Source: Kwoniella bestiolae CBS 10118
Taxonomy: Eukaryota > Basidiomycota > Tremellomycetes > Tremellales > Cryptococcaceae
Length of the DNA stretch: 64,000 nt
Assembly (NCBI RefSeq): GCF_000512585.2
Contig: NC_089247.1
Coordinates: 1,116,001 to 1,180,000 of the forward strand
Reading direction: 5' to 3'
Shown here: positions 45,730 through 56,879 of the stretch, piece after piece
Layout of the letters: each line of letters starts with the position of its first letter
Numbering within the stretch: the stretch's first letter is position 1
Position numbers and translations under genes: made by a program
The notes under the pieces: model-generated
Told to the model about the DNA's origin: nothing
Database searches by the model: none
Seen by the model: only the letters and a program-made list of their open reading frames with translations

Positions 45730-47725
45730 CTAACCCGCGTCCAGATCATACCAAGGTATCTCATCATCATCCATCCCATAATCCGGTCTCAAGTCCGATG
45801 TCAACGGTGTGAGCCATTCCGGGCTCTTGGGAATGAACAAGTCGGTGGTGATCATGCTATACGTTGGATCAGCTTTGCATCCTTCACCCTCGCATCCGAA
45901 CCCACCTCAGACCCTCCTCGGACATATCCTCCATCATCCGCATCATACCCAAATCGTCACGGACTGGACCCATAACAGGCGACTTGTGCGATTTGATACT
46001 CTCTCTTGTCATCTGTCGGGTGAGTCTGCGCTGCCTGATCATCTCTCTCCAGCTCGACTCGTCTTCTTCCAGCTCCAGCGACTCAGCCACCGACTGCTCG
46101 TCTTCCTCGGGCAAATCGGCGGAGAGCAACTGTCTCAACCACACATCCAAATCTTCATACACCTCGGACGCCTCTTCTGCCATCCACGGGAAGATCATGA
46201 AATCGTGAACACCATCGGGACTGACGAAAGCACGGTCGGATATGATTGGTTTGACCAGTTCTCTTGATCGTCGTATACGATTCCATAAAAGCTGGATATT
46301 TGTCGAAAGCCGTTCGGCTCCGCCATACACAATGTATGTCGCTGGGAAATTCTCAAATGAATATTGACCATTGACGCTTGACGGAATCAGCAGGGAAGCG
46401 GGAGATATGTACGGCGATGTGTGCATGATCTCAGCGGGCAGAGCTCGAAGAAGCAGAGCACATGCAAAAGGACCAAAGGTGTCGTCGATCTGCAACAGTC
46501 GACTTCAGCCAATTTTAGTTTTCTGACAAACATAATCCCACTCACCGTATCACAATCCTTGTTATGTTTGATCGCCTCATCGCCCCAAGCATTTGTAAAC
46601 CCGAGGTCGGCCCAAGGCGACATCAACACCATACCTCGGGGCAATCCCACTCCCACATCCCCACCCTCATCTCTCAGCCATCGAGTCAAGGTCAGAGCGA
46701 GATGACCACCGGCTGAGTCTCCCGCGACTATTATATCACTCTCTTCCACCCCTTCTACTTTAACCAACCAGTAATAAGCCGAGATGGCATCGAGAAGAGG
46801 CAAAGGCCACGGCGCTGTGGGTGCGAGCCTGTAATCGACCGACAATATATGGTGTATTGGTGAATGTTTGACCAGGGCTTTCGGTATGTTCGACGTAGCA
46901 TCCGTTTCAGCTGCGGTACCGCACAGATACCCTCCGCCGTGAAAGTGTAGCATGACGGGGTCGCCGGGTTGGCGCGGCTTGGGACCTTTGAACATTCAGC
47001 CTCACTCTCATCGAGCTCGCACTCACCTTCCTCCGTGGCCGACTTCTCTCCCGTATACCAGAAAGCTTTCACATCGTCGAATCCGTAAACCTTGCCATCC
47101 TCCTCCTCATTCCATCTACCCCAAATCCCTTGCTTGCCCCTGTCATTTCGATGAATAAAACGCGGTATCCACCGTCCTCGCGAGACATGTAGCTGGTCCA
47201 GAGTATCTTTGGGATGACCACGTAGCATTCTAGGAGGAGCAGGAGGGATTGTAACAGGGTGAGAGTGCTTGAGCTTGATGGGATCCTGTTTGGGAGTATA
47301 ATACGGTCAAGAATGCTCCATTTGCAAACGTAGAAGAGATCACACACCAAATCAGTTGCCAAATCCCGACCCAGAGAGTCGAGCTCGCACCTAGCCACTA
47401 GCCCGCACAGTCTCCGACTAAACCTCACCCTCAAACACTGCTTCAAGGTCCACTGACTCCGCGGTCTATTCTTGATCGGTATATACAAGAGCGACCAAGC
47501 GGGAAGTAAGATGAGCAAGGTGACGATTACAAAACCGATCAGGTAGAGACGTCTGAAGAATGGATGTCGATAAGGGTATGATCGAACAGCATTGGCAATC
47601 TGTGAGGAGCAACATCAACACCAGTGACTGACAAAGAGCAGATCACTCACGAGAATGGCTTGAATAGCCTCTGAGGTCATTTCACCCCAACCATCTTGAT
47701 CGGCGATGGGAGTCTTTTCGTCCAT
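45730..47725 (-). CDS. Membrane-anchored HSL-family alpha/beta-hydrolase (esterase/sterol deacetylase-like)
   Basis: Hormone-sensitive-lipase-type serine esterase. The start at 47725 gives MDEKTPIADQDGWGEMTSEA, followed by a membrane helix (YLIGFVIVTLLILLPAWSLL). The catalytic domain shows the oxyanion motif VMLHFHGGGYLCGTAAETDA, HHILSVDYRLAPTAPWPLPL, nucleophile elbow IVAGDSAGGHLAL, and SPDGVHDFMIFPWMAEEASE with the catalytic histidine; the acid lies near YIVYGGAERL. A charged C-terminal extension (EEDEQSVAESLELEEDESSW) leads through a very short intron (about 31 bp, at 45888-45858) to MITTDLFIPKSPEWLTPLTS and TAG 45730-45732. If that intron is not spliced, the protein ends earlier at RWVRMRG. 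Substrate unknown; topology resembles yeast Say1. Confidence 0.82.
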
Positions 47726-48156
47726 ACATGCACTGATCTTCTATCACTCCCGGATCTTCTTCACTGACTGGTGTCTCTTTCTCCTTGATATCTTCTGATT
47801 CGATAGAGTACAGTCAAGGTATACAGATGAACAAAGGATCAATAAATCAATAAAGTCTCAACGTGCAGAATCCGAAAGACGTATCTCTCTCCTCTTTTTT
47901 CTTTTTTTATTAGTGGAAAGACAAGTGGACCATCCAAGTGGAGGTCGTGTGACCATACAAACACATACAACTTATATAGGCACACCACTTTACCTTTGAA
48001 GCCAGCCACGTGGGTGCCACTCTCACGCTAGGACTACCGGACTGCACTTGTACAGGGTTCATGTAACATGTCATCACTACTACCATACACATCACATTCA
48101 TTCAGATCACCACCACCTCGTCTCCTTTCTTCAACCCAACTTACCCATCAATCACC
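47726..48156. promoter_or_regulatory. Divergent promoter, esterase / V-ATPase subunit B
   Basis: 431 bp between divergent starts, with a T-rich run (CTCTTTTTTCTTTTTTTATT) near 47891-47910 and a short direct-repeat-like AC-rich section near 48060-48110. No gene was recognised. Confidence 0.4.
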
Positions 48157-50126
48157 ATGGTCAACGCAGACCCACGAATCTCAGACGCTCAGCTCGCTCA
48201 GATCAACGCGGTGAGTACTTGCCTGTCTCAAACTTGGCTGACATCCTTAGGCCGCCGCAGTGAGGGAGTATGGGGTGGATCCACGAATGGATTATCGGAC
48301 CGTATCGGCGGTGAATGGGTGAGTGTCTATTGTGTGTGAACACCGCTGATATACAGTCCCCTGGTCGTCCTCGATAACGTCTCATTCCCCTCGTACAACG
48401 AAATCGTTCAACTCACCCTGCCTGACGGCACAACCCGTGGTGGTCAAGTACTCGAAGTGAGCGGTAAGAAAGCTATTGTACAAGTGTTCGAAGGTACATC
48501 CGGTGTCGACACTTCAGCCACTCGAATCGCATTCTCTGGATCATCCATGAAACTCGCTGTATCCGAAGACATGTTGGGTCGAGTGTTCAACGGTAGTGGT
48601 AATCCAATTGACAAAGGACCCAAAGTGTGGGCCGAGGATTACCTCGATATCAACGGTGAGTGACCCTATTCGTCAACTCCGCTAACGACCAGGCTCCCCA
48701 ATCAACCCGTTCTCGCGTATTTACCCCGAGGAGATGATCCAAACCGGTATCTCTACCATTGACACGATGAATTCTATCGCTCGAGGACAGAAGATCCCTA
48801 TCTTCTCTGCCGCCGGTCTTCCCCACAACGAGGTGAGTGGGGTCTTATCTTTGTCTTTGTCCTCAACCTGCTCAACCCTCACCCTTGCCATTGCCCTACC
48901 CTAGATCGCCGCCCAAATCTGTCGACAAGCCGGTCTGGTGAAACGACCCGGGGCCACCAAAGGCGTCCACGATGGCCACGAGGACAACTTCTCGATCGTC
49001 TTCGCTGCCATGGGTGTGAATATGGAGACTGCCCGATTCTTCAAACAAGACTTCGAGGAATCAGGAGCCATCTCCAACTCCACCTTATTCGTCAATCTCG
49101 CCTCTGACCCAACGTAAGTGACTCTGCGCAATATCCTTGCTAATCACCTACCCAGAATCGAACGTATCATCACCCCACGTCTCGCCTTGACCACCGCCGA
49201 GTACTACGCCTATCAACTCGAGAAGCACGTGCTTGTTGTCATGACCGATATGTCCAGGTGAGTCCATCTCTCCGCACGACATCGCTGACGCTTAGTTACG
49301 CCGACGCTCTTCGAGAGGTTTCCGCTGCTCGAGAAGAGGTACCCGGTCGACGAGGTTATCCTGGTTATCTCTATACCGATTTGTCCACCTTGTACGAGAG
49401 AGCCGGACGAGTAGAAGGCAGAAACGGATCCATCACTCAAGTTCCAATCTTGACCATGCCTAATGATGGTGAGTCCCCGGCGATCATGAACTTAGACTAA
49501 CCCTTCACCCAGATATCACCCACCCCATCCCCGATTTGACCGGTTATATCACTGGTGAGTCCTTACTCTCTGCCGACTCTCGCTGACAATCCAGAGGGCC
49601 AAATCTTCGTCGACCGACAACTACACAACCGACAAATTTACCCACCCATCAACGTACTCCCATCTCTCTCCCGATTGATGAAGAGTGCTATCGGTGAGAA
49701 GCTTACCCGAAAGGATCACGGAGATGTTTCCAACCAACTGGTACGTCCTCCCCTCTACTTCCAATGCTAACACCCCTTTAGTACGCAAAATACGCCGTTG
49801 GTAAAGACGCCGCATCGATGAAAGCGGTCGTTGGTGAAGAAGCTCTCTCAGCCGATGACAAACTTGCCCTCGAATTTCTTGATCGATTCGAGAAAGAGTT
49901 CGTCGGTCAAGGCAGTTACGAAGCCCGAACCATCTTTGAATCATTGGACATCGCATGGGAACTCCTTCGAATCTTCCCCAAGGAGTCTCTCAACCGAATC
50001 AACCCAAAGGTGAGTTAAACCTCACTCGAACATTGCTGACCCCATCAGATCCTCGCAGAGTTCTATTCCCGAAAGACATCCCGACAACCGGAGGAAAAGA
50101 AGGAGGAGAACCTCATAGATGCTTGA
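48157..50126 (+). CDS. VMA2: V-type proton ATPase subunit B
   Basis: Non-catalytic nucleotide-binding subunit of the V1 sector that acidifies vacuoles and other compartments. Start ATG 48157 (MVNADPRISDAQLAQINA). Conserved blocks include [138 protein letters not shown] and RQIYPPINVLPSLSRLMKSA. It ends with a lysine/glutamate tail and TGA 50124-50126. About nine exons, standard length. Only 39 bp separate it from the convergent MCM-binding protein stop. Confidence 0.97.
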
Positions 50127-50165
50127 TTGTATTGATAAATAATTGTCTCATGTATATGGTGTTTG

Positions 50166-51743
50166 CTACAATTTTCTCGCCACTGCTTCCTCGTCCATTT
50201 TCACCACCTTGTCCCACACCTCCTTCGTCAGCTTGGCTTCTGGATACGACAAAGCCATTAGCCTAGCCACCTTCATCCTCCTCTTCAGCGTCTCCTCCGC
50301 ACTCTCCGCGTTCTCCTTCCTCCCCTGAATAAACGCATCTTGTATAAGCTCCGCGGTATCATCGGGAATCTCCAACTTCATAGCGTGCTCGAGCGACGAT
50401 AATCTACCAAGGTAATTCCGTAACGCTGAGAGGTCCTGTCTCGTCAAATCCACCTCTCCCGTCCCCTTCACTGGTATGTCGATATCAACCTATAAAGTCA
50501 GCCATATTCATTATTTGATTCACTCACCGGTAGCAAACTCTTCCCCTGACTCAGCACCACCACTCTTGTCGCACAATCCATCTTCAAGCCTTCCATATAC
50601 GGGTACTCGTACCTCAACCTCTGCTCCGTCATACATTCTGCCAGGGCTTTCAAATTCTTCACCGCTTTCTCATTCAGCTGACCTCCAGAACCCATAGCAT
50701 CCTCCTCGACCACCAGTACTGTCCCTTCCGATAGTTGCAGAAGACCCGCGTCTAATGACGACGAATCCGTCGAGGACGGGAAGAAGGGGTGAGAGTGGAG
50801 CAGTGATACCGACAAGGGAATAGGGACCACTCGTGGTGTGACAGCTCCTACCACTTCGCCGAATCTCGCCGTCGCCAATTCATCCTTTCTCTTGAAGTTC
50901 ACCGACAAAGTGCCTAACGGTGTCATCGAAGTGGGCCTGGATGTTGGCGATGATAGCAACAGAAGCAGTAGATATTCCCCAGCCACACGATCTGGAGGCG
51001 TGAATGCTGTGGCCAAATAATTCACCAGTTCCTCCCTCACATCCTCGACAGGCTCTGCCTCCGCCTCCTCCACTCTTCTCAGCACGTGTATAGTTGGGAC
51101 CATCTCCGCATTCTCCGGTTCGTTCGAGGGCAATGGAGAACTGGATAGTATACCAAGGAAGTGATGCGTCGAAGCCGGTTTGAATGCCGCATCTTCGTAC
51201 ACCTACTTTATCAGCCTGATCCAAAACCCTCACACTCACTTTGACCAAAGCCCCGATGTAATCCCCCTTGGACCCCGGCAATGGATATTTCGCATGTACC
51301 GAAGTGGGCAAGGAGGACACCCCTTCCTCGACATTCCCTCCCTTTGCCCACGACTGTTCACCTGGGATTCTGAGCGGATCAGCCAAAACCCTTTTTGTCT
51401 ATCACTCACTCGACACCCCACCCGACCCAACGCTCCTTGAGCTTGCTCCAGTCGACGTCGCTTTCTGAAACCCCATCACCCGGTAGATACACCTCCATAG
51501 GATACCCAGTATCTTGAAGCAGGCACCGGAATGATACCAAAGATAACGGTCGAGTTGCTTTGCTGAGTTGGGGTATCTAAACTATTCAGCAATGTTCCTG
51601 GGGATGCCTTGACTCACCTGCTTCACATCACCCAATTGACGGTTGATCAGCTCCACAAACCCATCGATCTGACTACTCTCCCCTTCGTTCGGATGATCAT
51701 GCTCCCTATGAGCTGTTCTGATGATCTCCTCTATGGTCGACAT
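50166..51743 (-). CDS. MCMBP: Mini-chromosome maintenance complex-binding protein
   Basis: MCMBP/ETG1 binds MCM2-7 and helps unload or supply MCM complexes around S phase. Start at 51743 (MSTIEEIIRTAHREHDHPNE) then GFVELINRQLGDVKQ. Exon two carries LVSFRCLLQDTGYPMEVYLP; the core has AGEYLLLLLLSSPTSRPTSM, PLGTLSVNFKRKDE, LLQLSEGTVLVVEEDAMGSG and CATRVVVLSQGKSLLP. The C-terminus VDLTRQDLSALRNYLGRLSS and SYPEAKLTKEVWDKVVKMDE ends in TAG 50166-50168. Block order matches human MCMBP, and overall length is slightly short. It is divergent from SEC13. Confidence 0.88.
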
Positions 51744-51936
51744 GGTAGATTTCTAGTATGAATGATGATGATGAATATATAGATATGAGATGGAACATAT
51801 TATGGGAGTCAACATTAAATCACCAGCATCAAGTGTTCTACGTTCTACGCGTCTTCTCGAGGCTATTACGTAATACATTTCTGATAGTATCTCCATATTC
51901 CACGCTTCACCTGTCCGCTGCCTTGTAACATTCATG

Positions 51937-51966
51937 ATCATCATCATCATCATCATCATCATCATC
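51937..51966. repeat. (ATC)10 microsatellite
   Basis: Ten perfect ATC triplets in the 250-bp divergent region between MCMBP (start 51743) and SEC13 (start 51993), 27 bp upstream of the SEC13 ATG, so probably within its leader. A shorter ATG-type run lies at about 51762-51774. Confidence 0.9.
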
Positions 51967-51992
51967 TTGTATACCATATACTTGCAGCCAAG

Positions 51993-53276
51993 ATGGTACG
52001 TACTCGCACCGTACTCACCTAGATCTACTCGCTGACCTGTTCTCTCAGTCCACAGCACAGGCTTCCAAGCCCGTACCAGTCGAAACTCAACATGAGGATA
52101 TGATTGTAAGCTCCTACCCCTAGTCCTACGCATCAACCGCTGATGGTTTCACCCAGCACGATGCTCAACTTGACTACTACGGCAAACGTCTCGCCACCTG
52201 TTCGTCTGACAAAACCATCCGTATCTTCCAAGTAGTCAAAGGTGAAGCCAAGGGAGAACCAGTTATTCTTAAAGGGTGAGTCATTATCACCACGAACCAC
52301 GCTAACATCCTCCAGTCACACAGCACCCGTCTGGCAGCTCGCTTGGGCTCATCCATCTTTCGGATCTCTCCTCGCTTCATGCTCCTATGACGGTCGAGTC
52401 TTCGTGTGGAAAGAAGTTGGCTCTGGTCAAGGCAAAGGAAGCGGAGGGGAGTTGCAGGACGGATGGGAGAGAATCAAGGAACACACTTTGCACACCGCAA
52501 GTGGTAAGTCGACACAAGGCAATGAGTATTGCTGACAACATAGTCAACTCGATCGCCTGGGCCCCCTACGATCTCGGACCTATTCTCGCATGTGCTTCTA
52601 GTGACGGCAAAGTTTCCGTATTGAGCTTTCAGAGTGAGTCTCCTCTCCCTTCCTTGATTCCCGCTGACACTCTCCCTTTAGACGACGGGTCCACCGACGT
52701 ATCCATCTTCCCCGCTCACGGTACCGGAGCCAATGCCATCTCCTGGGCTCCAAGTGTCGTTTCCAACGCCAACGCCACCTCCGGTAGGACTCAAGGCCAA
52801 TCCTCCATCTCTCCCCAGAAACGATTTGTCACTGCCGGGTCGGACAACCTCATCCGAATCTGGGGATACGACGAAGAAGCCAAGAAATGGACAGAAGAGG
52901 AAGTCATCAAGGGTCACGAAGACTGGGTTAGAGATGTAGCTTGGGCGCCGAATATCGGTCTCCCTGGAATGTACATTGCCTCCGCTTCGCAGGTGAGTCA
53001 CCATTCTGTCATTCGTGTATACACCGCTCACGTCTTCACCAGGACCGAACCGTTCTCATACATACTCGTCCCTCGCCATCCTCACCTTGGTCATCTACTC
53101 CTTTACTCCCAAGTCTACCCAACTCACAAGATCCTCATTTCCCCGACGCTGTTTGGCGAGTCAGCTGGTCCCTCGCTGGTAATATATTAGCAGTCAGTTG
53201 CGGTGACGGCAAGGTCAGCCTCTGGAAGGAGGGAGTAGGTCAAGGATGGGAATGTGTCTCTGATTTTGCTAGCTAA
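51993..53276 (+). CDS. SEC13: Sec13, COPII coat and nuclear pore WD40 protein
   Basis: Six-bladed propeller of the COPII outer coat, Nup84 complex and SEA complex. The first coding exon holds only ATG (51993-51995), followed immediately by a GTACGT donor; exon two starts STAQASKPVPVETQHEDMI. Blades: HDAQLDYYGKRLATCSSDKT IRIF, HTAPVWQLAWAHPSFGSLLA, VNSIAWAPYDLGPILACASS DGK, ANAISWAPSVVSNANATSGR, FVTAGSDNLIRIWGYDEE, HEDWVRDVAWAPNIGLPGMY, and VWRVSWSLAGNILAVSCGDG. TAA 53274-53276. Eight exons, length as expected. The missing N-terminal half-blade is donated by Sec31 or Nup145C, which explains the short start. Confidence 0.95.
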
Positions 53277-53314
53277 GTAAATAATGTATAAATCCGATGC
53301 ATGATTAGACACCA

Positions 53315-54994
53315 TCACAGTCTTCTGCGCCAGCTTCCTCCCTCCTTCACCCTCGCCCCAAACACCATCAAAGCGCTAAACACGCCCAACCCGCCGGCGT
53401 AGAATATTGCAGGTCGGTAAGCTTCATATCCTGAATCTGGCCCACCGAACGCTTGCAAGAGATAACCAGCGATGGGAGCGCCAAGGAAGCTGAAACATCA
53501 TCAGCTTCGCCAGTTACAAAACTTTCTATACTCACTCTCCCGGTGCCCACAAAGAGACAATCATACTAAAAGCCACAGGCAAATCATCATCACTGAAAAG
53601 AGATGACACCACCCCAGGGATGAGCGAGAAGAAACCTCCCGCACAAAACCCATTGATCACAGCGAAGACCGCTCTGAGTTGAGAGATCAGCCAATACGAC
53701 TACTTTGCTGCTCGTACAAGACTTACAAAGGGCCCACACGCCCAGCGATTGGCCATATCACCAGCGTGGACGTGGCATTTGCAGCTAGACACAGCAGCAA
53801 CGAGTTCAACGAACCAAACCATCTATCTGCCATGACTCCCCAACCGATTCTGCCAGTCGCCGAAGCAAGATTAAATCCTGCTAGCAACGACGAGGCAGCA
53901 CCAGAGCTGAGCCCGATAGACGTCGCGAAGAGTGGTAGGAAGAAGGGAGGCCTGATTTAGTAGGAAGTCAGCTCAGGCTTATTACCCCTCTCCCCACCTA
54001 ACTTACACAAATAACGGGAAAAGAGCCACGGCGCTTCCAATCAGCACCAGGACGAAGCGGATATCCTTGAGTAGACTAATTTTCACAACCGGTCCCCAAG
54101 TCAAACCTCCTTGAGCCCCGTGATGGATCGGGGAGATGATGGGCCGCGGTTTCAGCAGATATGCACATGGCAGGTTAATTGCTAAAAACAAGATCCCCAA
54201 AATCCGGAACGTCCAAGGAAGTCCTATGCTCTTGATGAGACCGTTTGCTGCCAGTGACAGAGCCGCACCACCCACTCCGCTCCCCGCATATACCAATCCG
54301 GTAGCGAAATTTCTTCTGCGAGAAAAATAGCTCGATGGTAAAGTCGCCGCACAGAAAAAGCACAGGGCTTGACCGGCTCCAAACATGAAACCCTGCCAGA
54401 CTTCCGGTCTTCAGCATACGTTTTCGTACGTGGATCAGGAAGCTCACTCACTTCTGTCACGAACAGACCGGCAACTGACTTGGTACACCAGCTTGCCAAG
54501 ATAGGCCCCAGTCCAGATAGAATGGCTCCAACGACTGCGACGTTCTTATTCCCGAATCTGGCCACCAACGCTGAGATGGGTATGGCACACAAACCTTCCA
54601 GTGTCGCCTGTGTTGACCCTATAAATGCCAAGGTAGACGATGGGGCCAGTTGTTCGGCGTGCAAAGCGTCTTGAAAGATGCCCCACGAGTATACGCCTCC
54701 CAGAGTTGTGAACATGATGCAAAAGCAGTATAGCACCTGAAGCCAAGCAGCAACACCTCCGTCCGGATACGCCTCGAAGCCTGGATTGAGTCAGCATCGA
54801 GTGTCTCATGTTCTTCACGCACCTTGGCCCCGTCTCGCGTCCAAATCTGTCTGCTCCTCCAATGTCAATGAAGCTTCGGTAATGCCGGTATCATCGACAT
54901 CGTCTTGCTGACTTGTCCCCTTGTCCTGATCTTGAGGTGAAGACACAGATTTGAGTCTCGGGGCCTGCTCGTGGAGTTCTATCTGCTCCGCCAT
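53315..54994 (-). CDS. MFS transporter, monocarboxylate-porter-like
   Basis: The start at 54994 gives an acidic cytosolic head (MAEQIELHEQAPRLKSVSSP). Membrane part: YPDGGVAAWLQVLYCFCIMF, the Gly-rich VYSWGIFQDALHAEQLAPSS, LCAIPISALVARFGNKNVAV, FGAGQALCFFCAATLPSSYF, RRNFATGLVYAGSGVGGAAL, FRILGILFLAINLPCAYLLK, then the second half with FPLFV, FATSIGLSSGAASSLLAGFN, ATGRIGWGVMADRWFG, VINGFCAGGFFSLIPGVVSS and SFLGAPIAGYLLQAFGG. Twelve helices and the DG-x-aromatic start of helix one point to the MCT/SLC16-like group. Substrate unknown. TGA 53315-53317, 38 bp from the convergent SEC13 stop. Confidence 0.9.
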
Positions 54995-55302
54995 GATTCA
55001 ATTGAATTCTCTACCAAGGGAACGTACAACTGTAAAATGTGTAGATGTGCAGGACGGAAATCAACAATTGTACCATCCAAGGTCGCGCGAGGAAAACATC
55101 ACATCCGAGGTGACATACCTGGTGACTGTTCCTGGATTCTATCGAGTCAGAATTCTGTCGGCATTGGCCGCCCTTACCTTGTATGTGGCAGCGTTGCAAC
55201 CAATATCTTGTTTCTTCAACTTGTTCTTGCTGTCCTATCAATGCAATTATTGTGGGATTTTGACAGGCACACTTCAATATTTACTTGGCACATGATGAAG
55301 GA
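54995..55302. other. Intergenic region between MFS gene and retroelement LTR
   Basis: 308 bp holding the promoter of the MFS transporter. The retroelement 3' LTR begins directly after it, so the transposon sits within about 310 bp of this start codon. No other feature was recognised. Confidence 0.5.
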
Positions 55303-55478
55303 TAGGAGCTGCATCTATGTTATGTTTAGCGCTATGAAGAAGCAGGAAGAAGAGAAAGAGATAAAGATGATAGTCAATTATGAGATAAGTACAAGAGTAC
55401 AAGTTTGATGTGTCAAATGCCGGAGATATAAGCGGGATTATACAATATGAATGTTGCAATAGATCAACTATTCCGTCA
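55303..55478 (-). repeat. 3' LTR of the minus-strand copia element (176 bp, diverged)
   Basis: Read on the minus strand it starts TGACGGAATAGTTGATC right after the polypurine tract CAAGGGGGAG and ends CCTTCATCA. It shares its start and the motif CATAGCGCTA..ACATA..ATAGATGCA with the two 242-bp LTRs at 56638 and 57685, but lacks the G-rich minisatellite part, which explains the shorter length. Confidence 0.8.
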
Positions 55479-55568
55479 CTCCCCCTTGATCCAATTGCCC
55501 TTGAAAACCTAATAGAGATCATAGCCTTCTCAAACTATCAGGTGGTAGTGACTTGGTGAGCAAGTCGG
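55479..55568 (-). pseudogene. copia pol C-terminal end (minus element)
   Basis: Encodes DLLTKSLPPDSLRRL, a stop (TGA where CGA is expected), then SLLGFQGQLDQGGVTE and TAG, the extreme end of pol running into the polypurine tract. It continues into 56263-56582 once the inserted solo LTR is removed. Confidence 0.8.
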
Positions 55569-56262
55569 TGTAGCACAATGGATATCTCCCTATATGAGTA
55601 CGTAATGGGTAGTAGATCCAAAGGGTGCTGGGTCGTTTGTGGAGAGGGTGAAAACCAAAGTACGACCTAACTTCGACTGAAGTTCTCATGATCTTATTTC
55701 TATCTTAGTTCTAAGCTTGTTCTACCTTTGGGCGAGAGAGAGAGGATGTGTGGATGAGTCGTAAGGAAAGCTGGTTCTGTGGTATGAGTAAGGTTGATCA
55801 ACTCTGTGTCAAAGTACTATCTAGGTTCTACCCTCTTAGTAGATTGTGTAGATCCTGTGTCGAAGTAACTATCTTGATTCTACCCTCTTGGTAGGTGGTG
55901 TCAATCCTGTGTCGAAGTAACTATCTTCTTGGGGGGGGGGGGGGGGTAGCGCTAGGTTTGCTTGAACTCCCTCTGAAGTTGGTATGGGGTTTGTTATGGG
56001 GTATCGTTGGGTATGTTGTATCTCTCTATACTACTGTTATGGTGTATTACTTGGGTATATTATCTCTCTGTGGTTATATTGCTTGCTCTAGCTTCGATCG
56101 ACTGACTTCTTTTTCTCTTCTACAAGAACGGAGCAAAGTTCCTCCTTCATCTAAAGGATCATATCTTCATCCTCGAAGTAGCCTCGAGTGAACCTCGGTT
56201 ACAAAAACCCTACTCAGAACTTATTTCGATCCCCGACCTATGGTCAATATTATTGCACCACA
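55569..56262. mobile_element. Solo LTR of a second retroelement family (694 bp) with TCGG duplication
   Basis: On the plus strand it begins TGTAGCACAATGG and ends TATTGCACCACA, forming imperfect inverted termini in TG...CA style. It is flanked by TCGG on both sides (55565-55568 and 56263-56266), and removing it restores the pol sequence GGCCGACTTG seen in the other copy. Inside are a 52-bp tandem repeat (55803-55930) and a run of 16 G (55931-55946). No coding sequence was seen. Confidence 0.8.
55803..55930. repeat. 52-bp tandem repeat, about 2.4 copies
   Basis: Units start at 55803, 55855 and 55907 with CTGTGTC(A/G)AAGTA and share TTCTACCCTCTT(A/G)GTAG. The last copy is partial and runs into a poly(G) run. 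Located within the solo LTR. Confidence 0.85.
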
Positions 56263-56582
56263 TCGGCCAGATTGTCTGCAGAGGGGACATGAGATAGGGA
56301 GACAGTATTATTGTTTACCTTTTCTCTGACAAAGTGATGGTGCACAGCAATGTGTTTTGACTTTTCATAGTTGACCAGGTTCTTTGCAAGGGAGATGGTG
56401 CCAATGTTGTCATTGTAGAGTGGGAAGGGATTGTTGCCTGAACCAAGTTAAACATCCTCCAGAAGTAACCTTAACCATACAGCTTGTCGAGCTGCATTTG
56501 CTGAAGCCATCTACTCTGCCTCAGTTGTAGACAGAGCAACAGTTGGTTGCCTTCTACTCTTCCAAGCTACTATTCCACCATA
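56263..56582 (-). pseudogene. copia RNase H fragment (minus element)
   Basis: Reads GGIVAWKSRRQPTVALSTTE, then a TAG where TAC (tyrosine) is expected, MASANAARQAVWLRLLLED, a TAA where CAA is expected, PFPLYNDNIG and HHHFVREKVNNNTVS. It is about 85-90% identical by eye to the plus-strand copy at 57283-57605. The left break lies in the GGIVAW codons at 56582, exactly where the LTR copy begins. Confidence 0.85.
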
Positions 56583-56637
56583 TGACAGAATAAATGATCT
56601 ATCGCCACACTCATACAATATATCACAGCGTATATTG
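56583..56637 (+). repeat. Truncated LTR start (55 bp) in tandem with full LTR
   Basis: TGACAGAATAAATGATC through GCGTATATTG duplicates the first 55 bp of the LTR that follows at 56638. It directly abuts the broken minus-strand RNase H. Confidence 0.85.
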
Positions 56638-56879
56638 TGACGGAATAATTGAACTATCGCCACACTCATACAATATATCACAGCGTATATTGTAGGGGTC
56701 GTTGTAGGGGTTGTTATAGGGGTCAGTGCAGGAGGCCATTGCGCTGGTTGTGAGGGATATGTGTCTACATGTCTACGTGTCACTCTTGTATATTATATAA
56801 CGGGCTCCTTCTTTCTCTTCCTCTTCTTTCTCTTACATAGCGCTATACATAATATAGATGCATCTCATATACTTCGTCA
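56638..56879 (+). repeat. LTR, left copy of mini-element (242 bp)
   Basis: Starts TGACGGAATAATTGAAC and ends ACTTCGTCA. It contains three GTAGGGGTNGTT-like units and a CTTCTTTCTCTTCC pyrimidine-rich part. It joins directly to RT codons (CTGGAAGCTCTACTGG) with no primer-binding site between. Confidence 0.85.

Noticed and set aside
50498..51202. Reading the MCMBP core as a proteasome lid (Rpn8-like) subunit
   Set aside because: First impression from the alpha/beta pattern, but AGEYLLLLLLSS, PLGTLSVNF and SQGKSLLP match MCM-binding protein blocks and no MPN motif is present.
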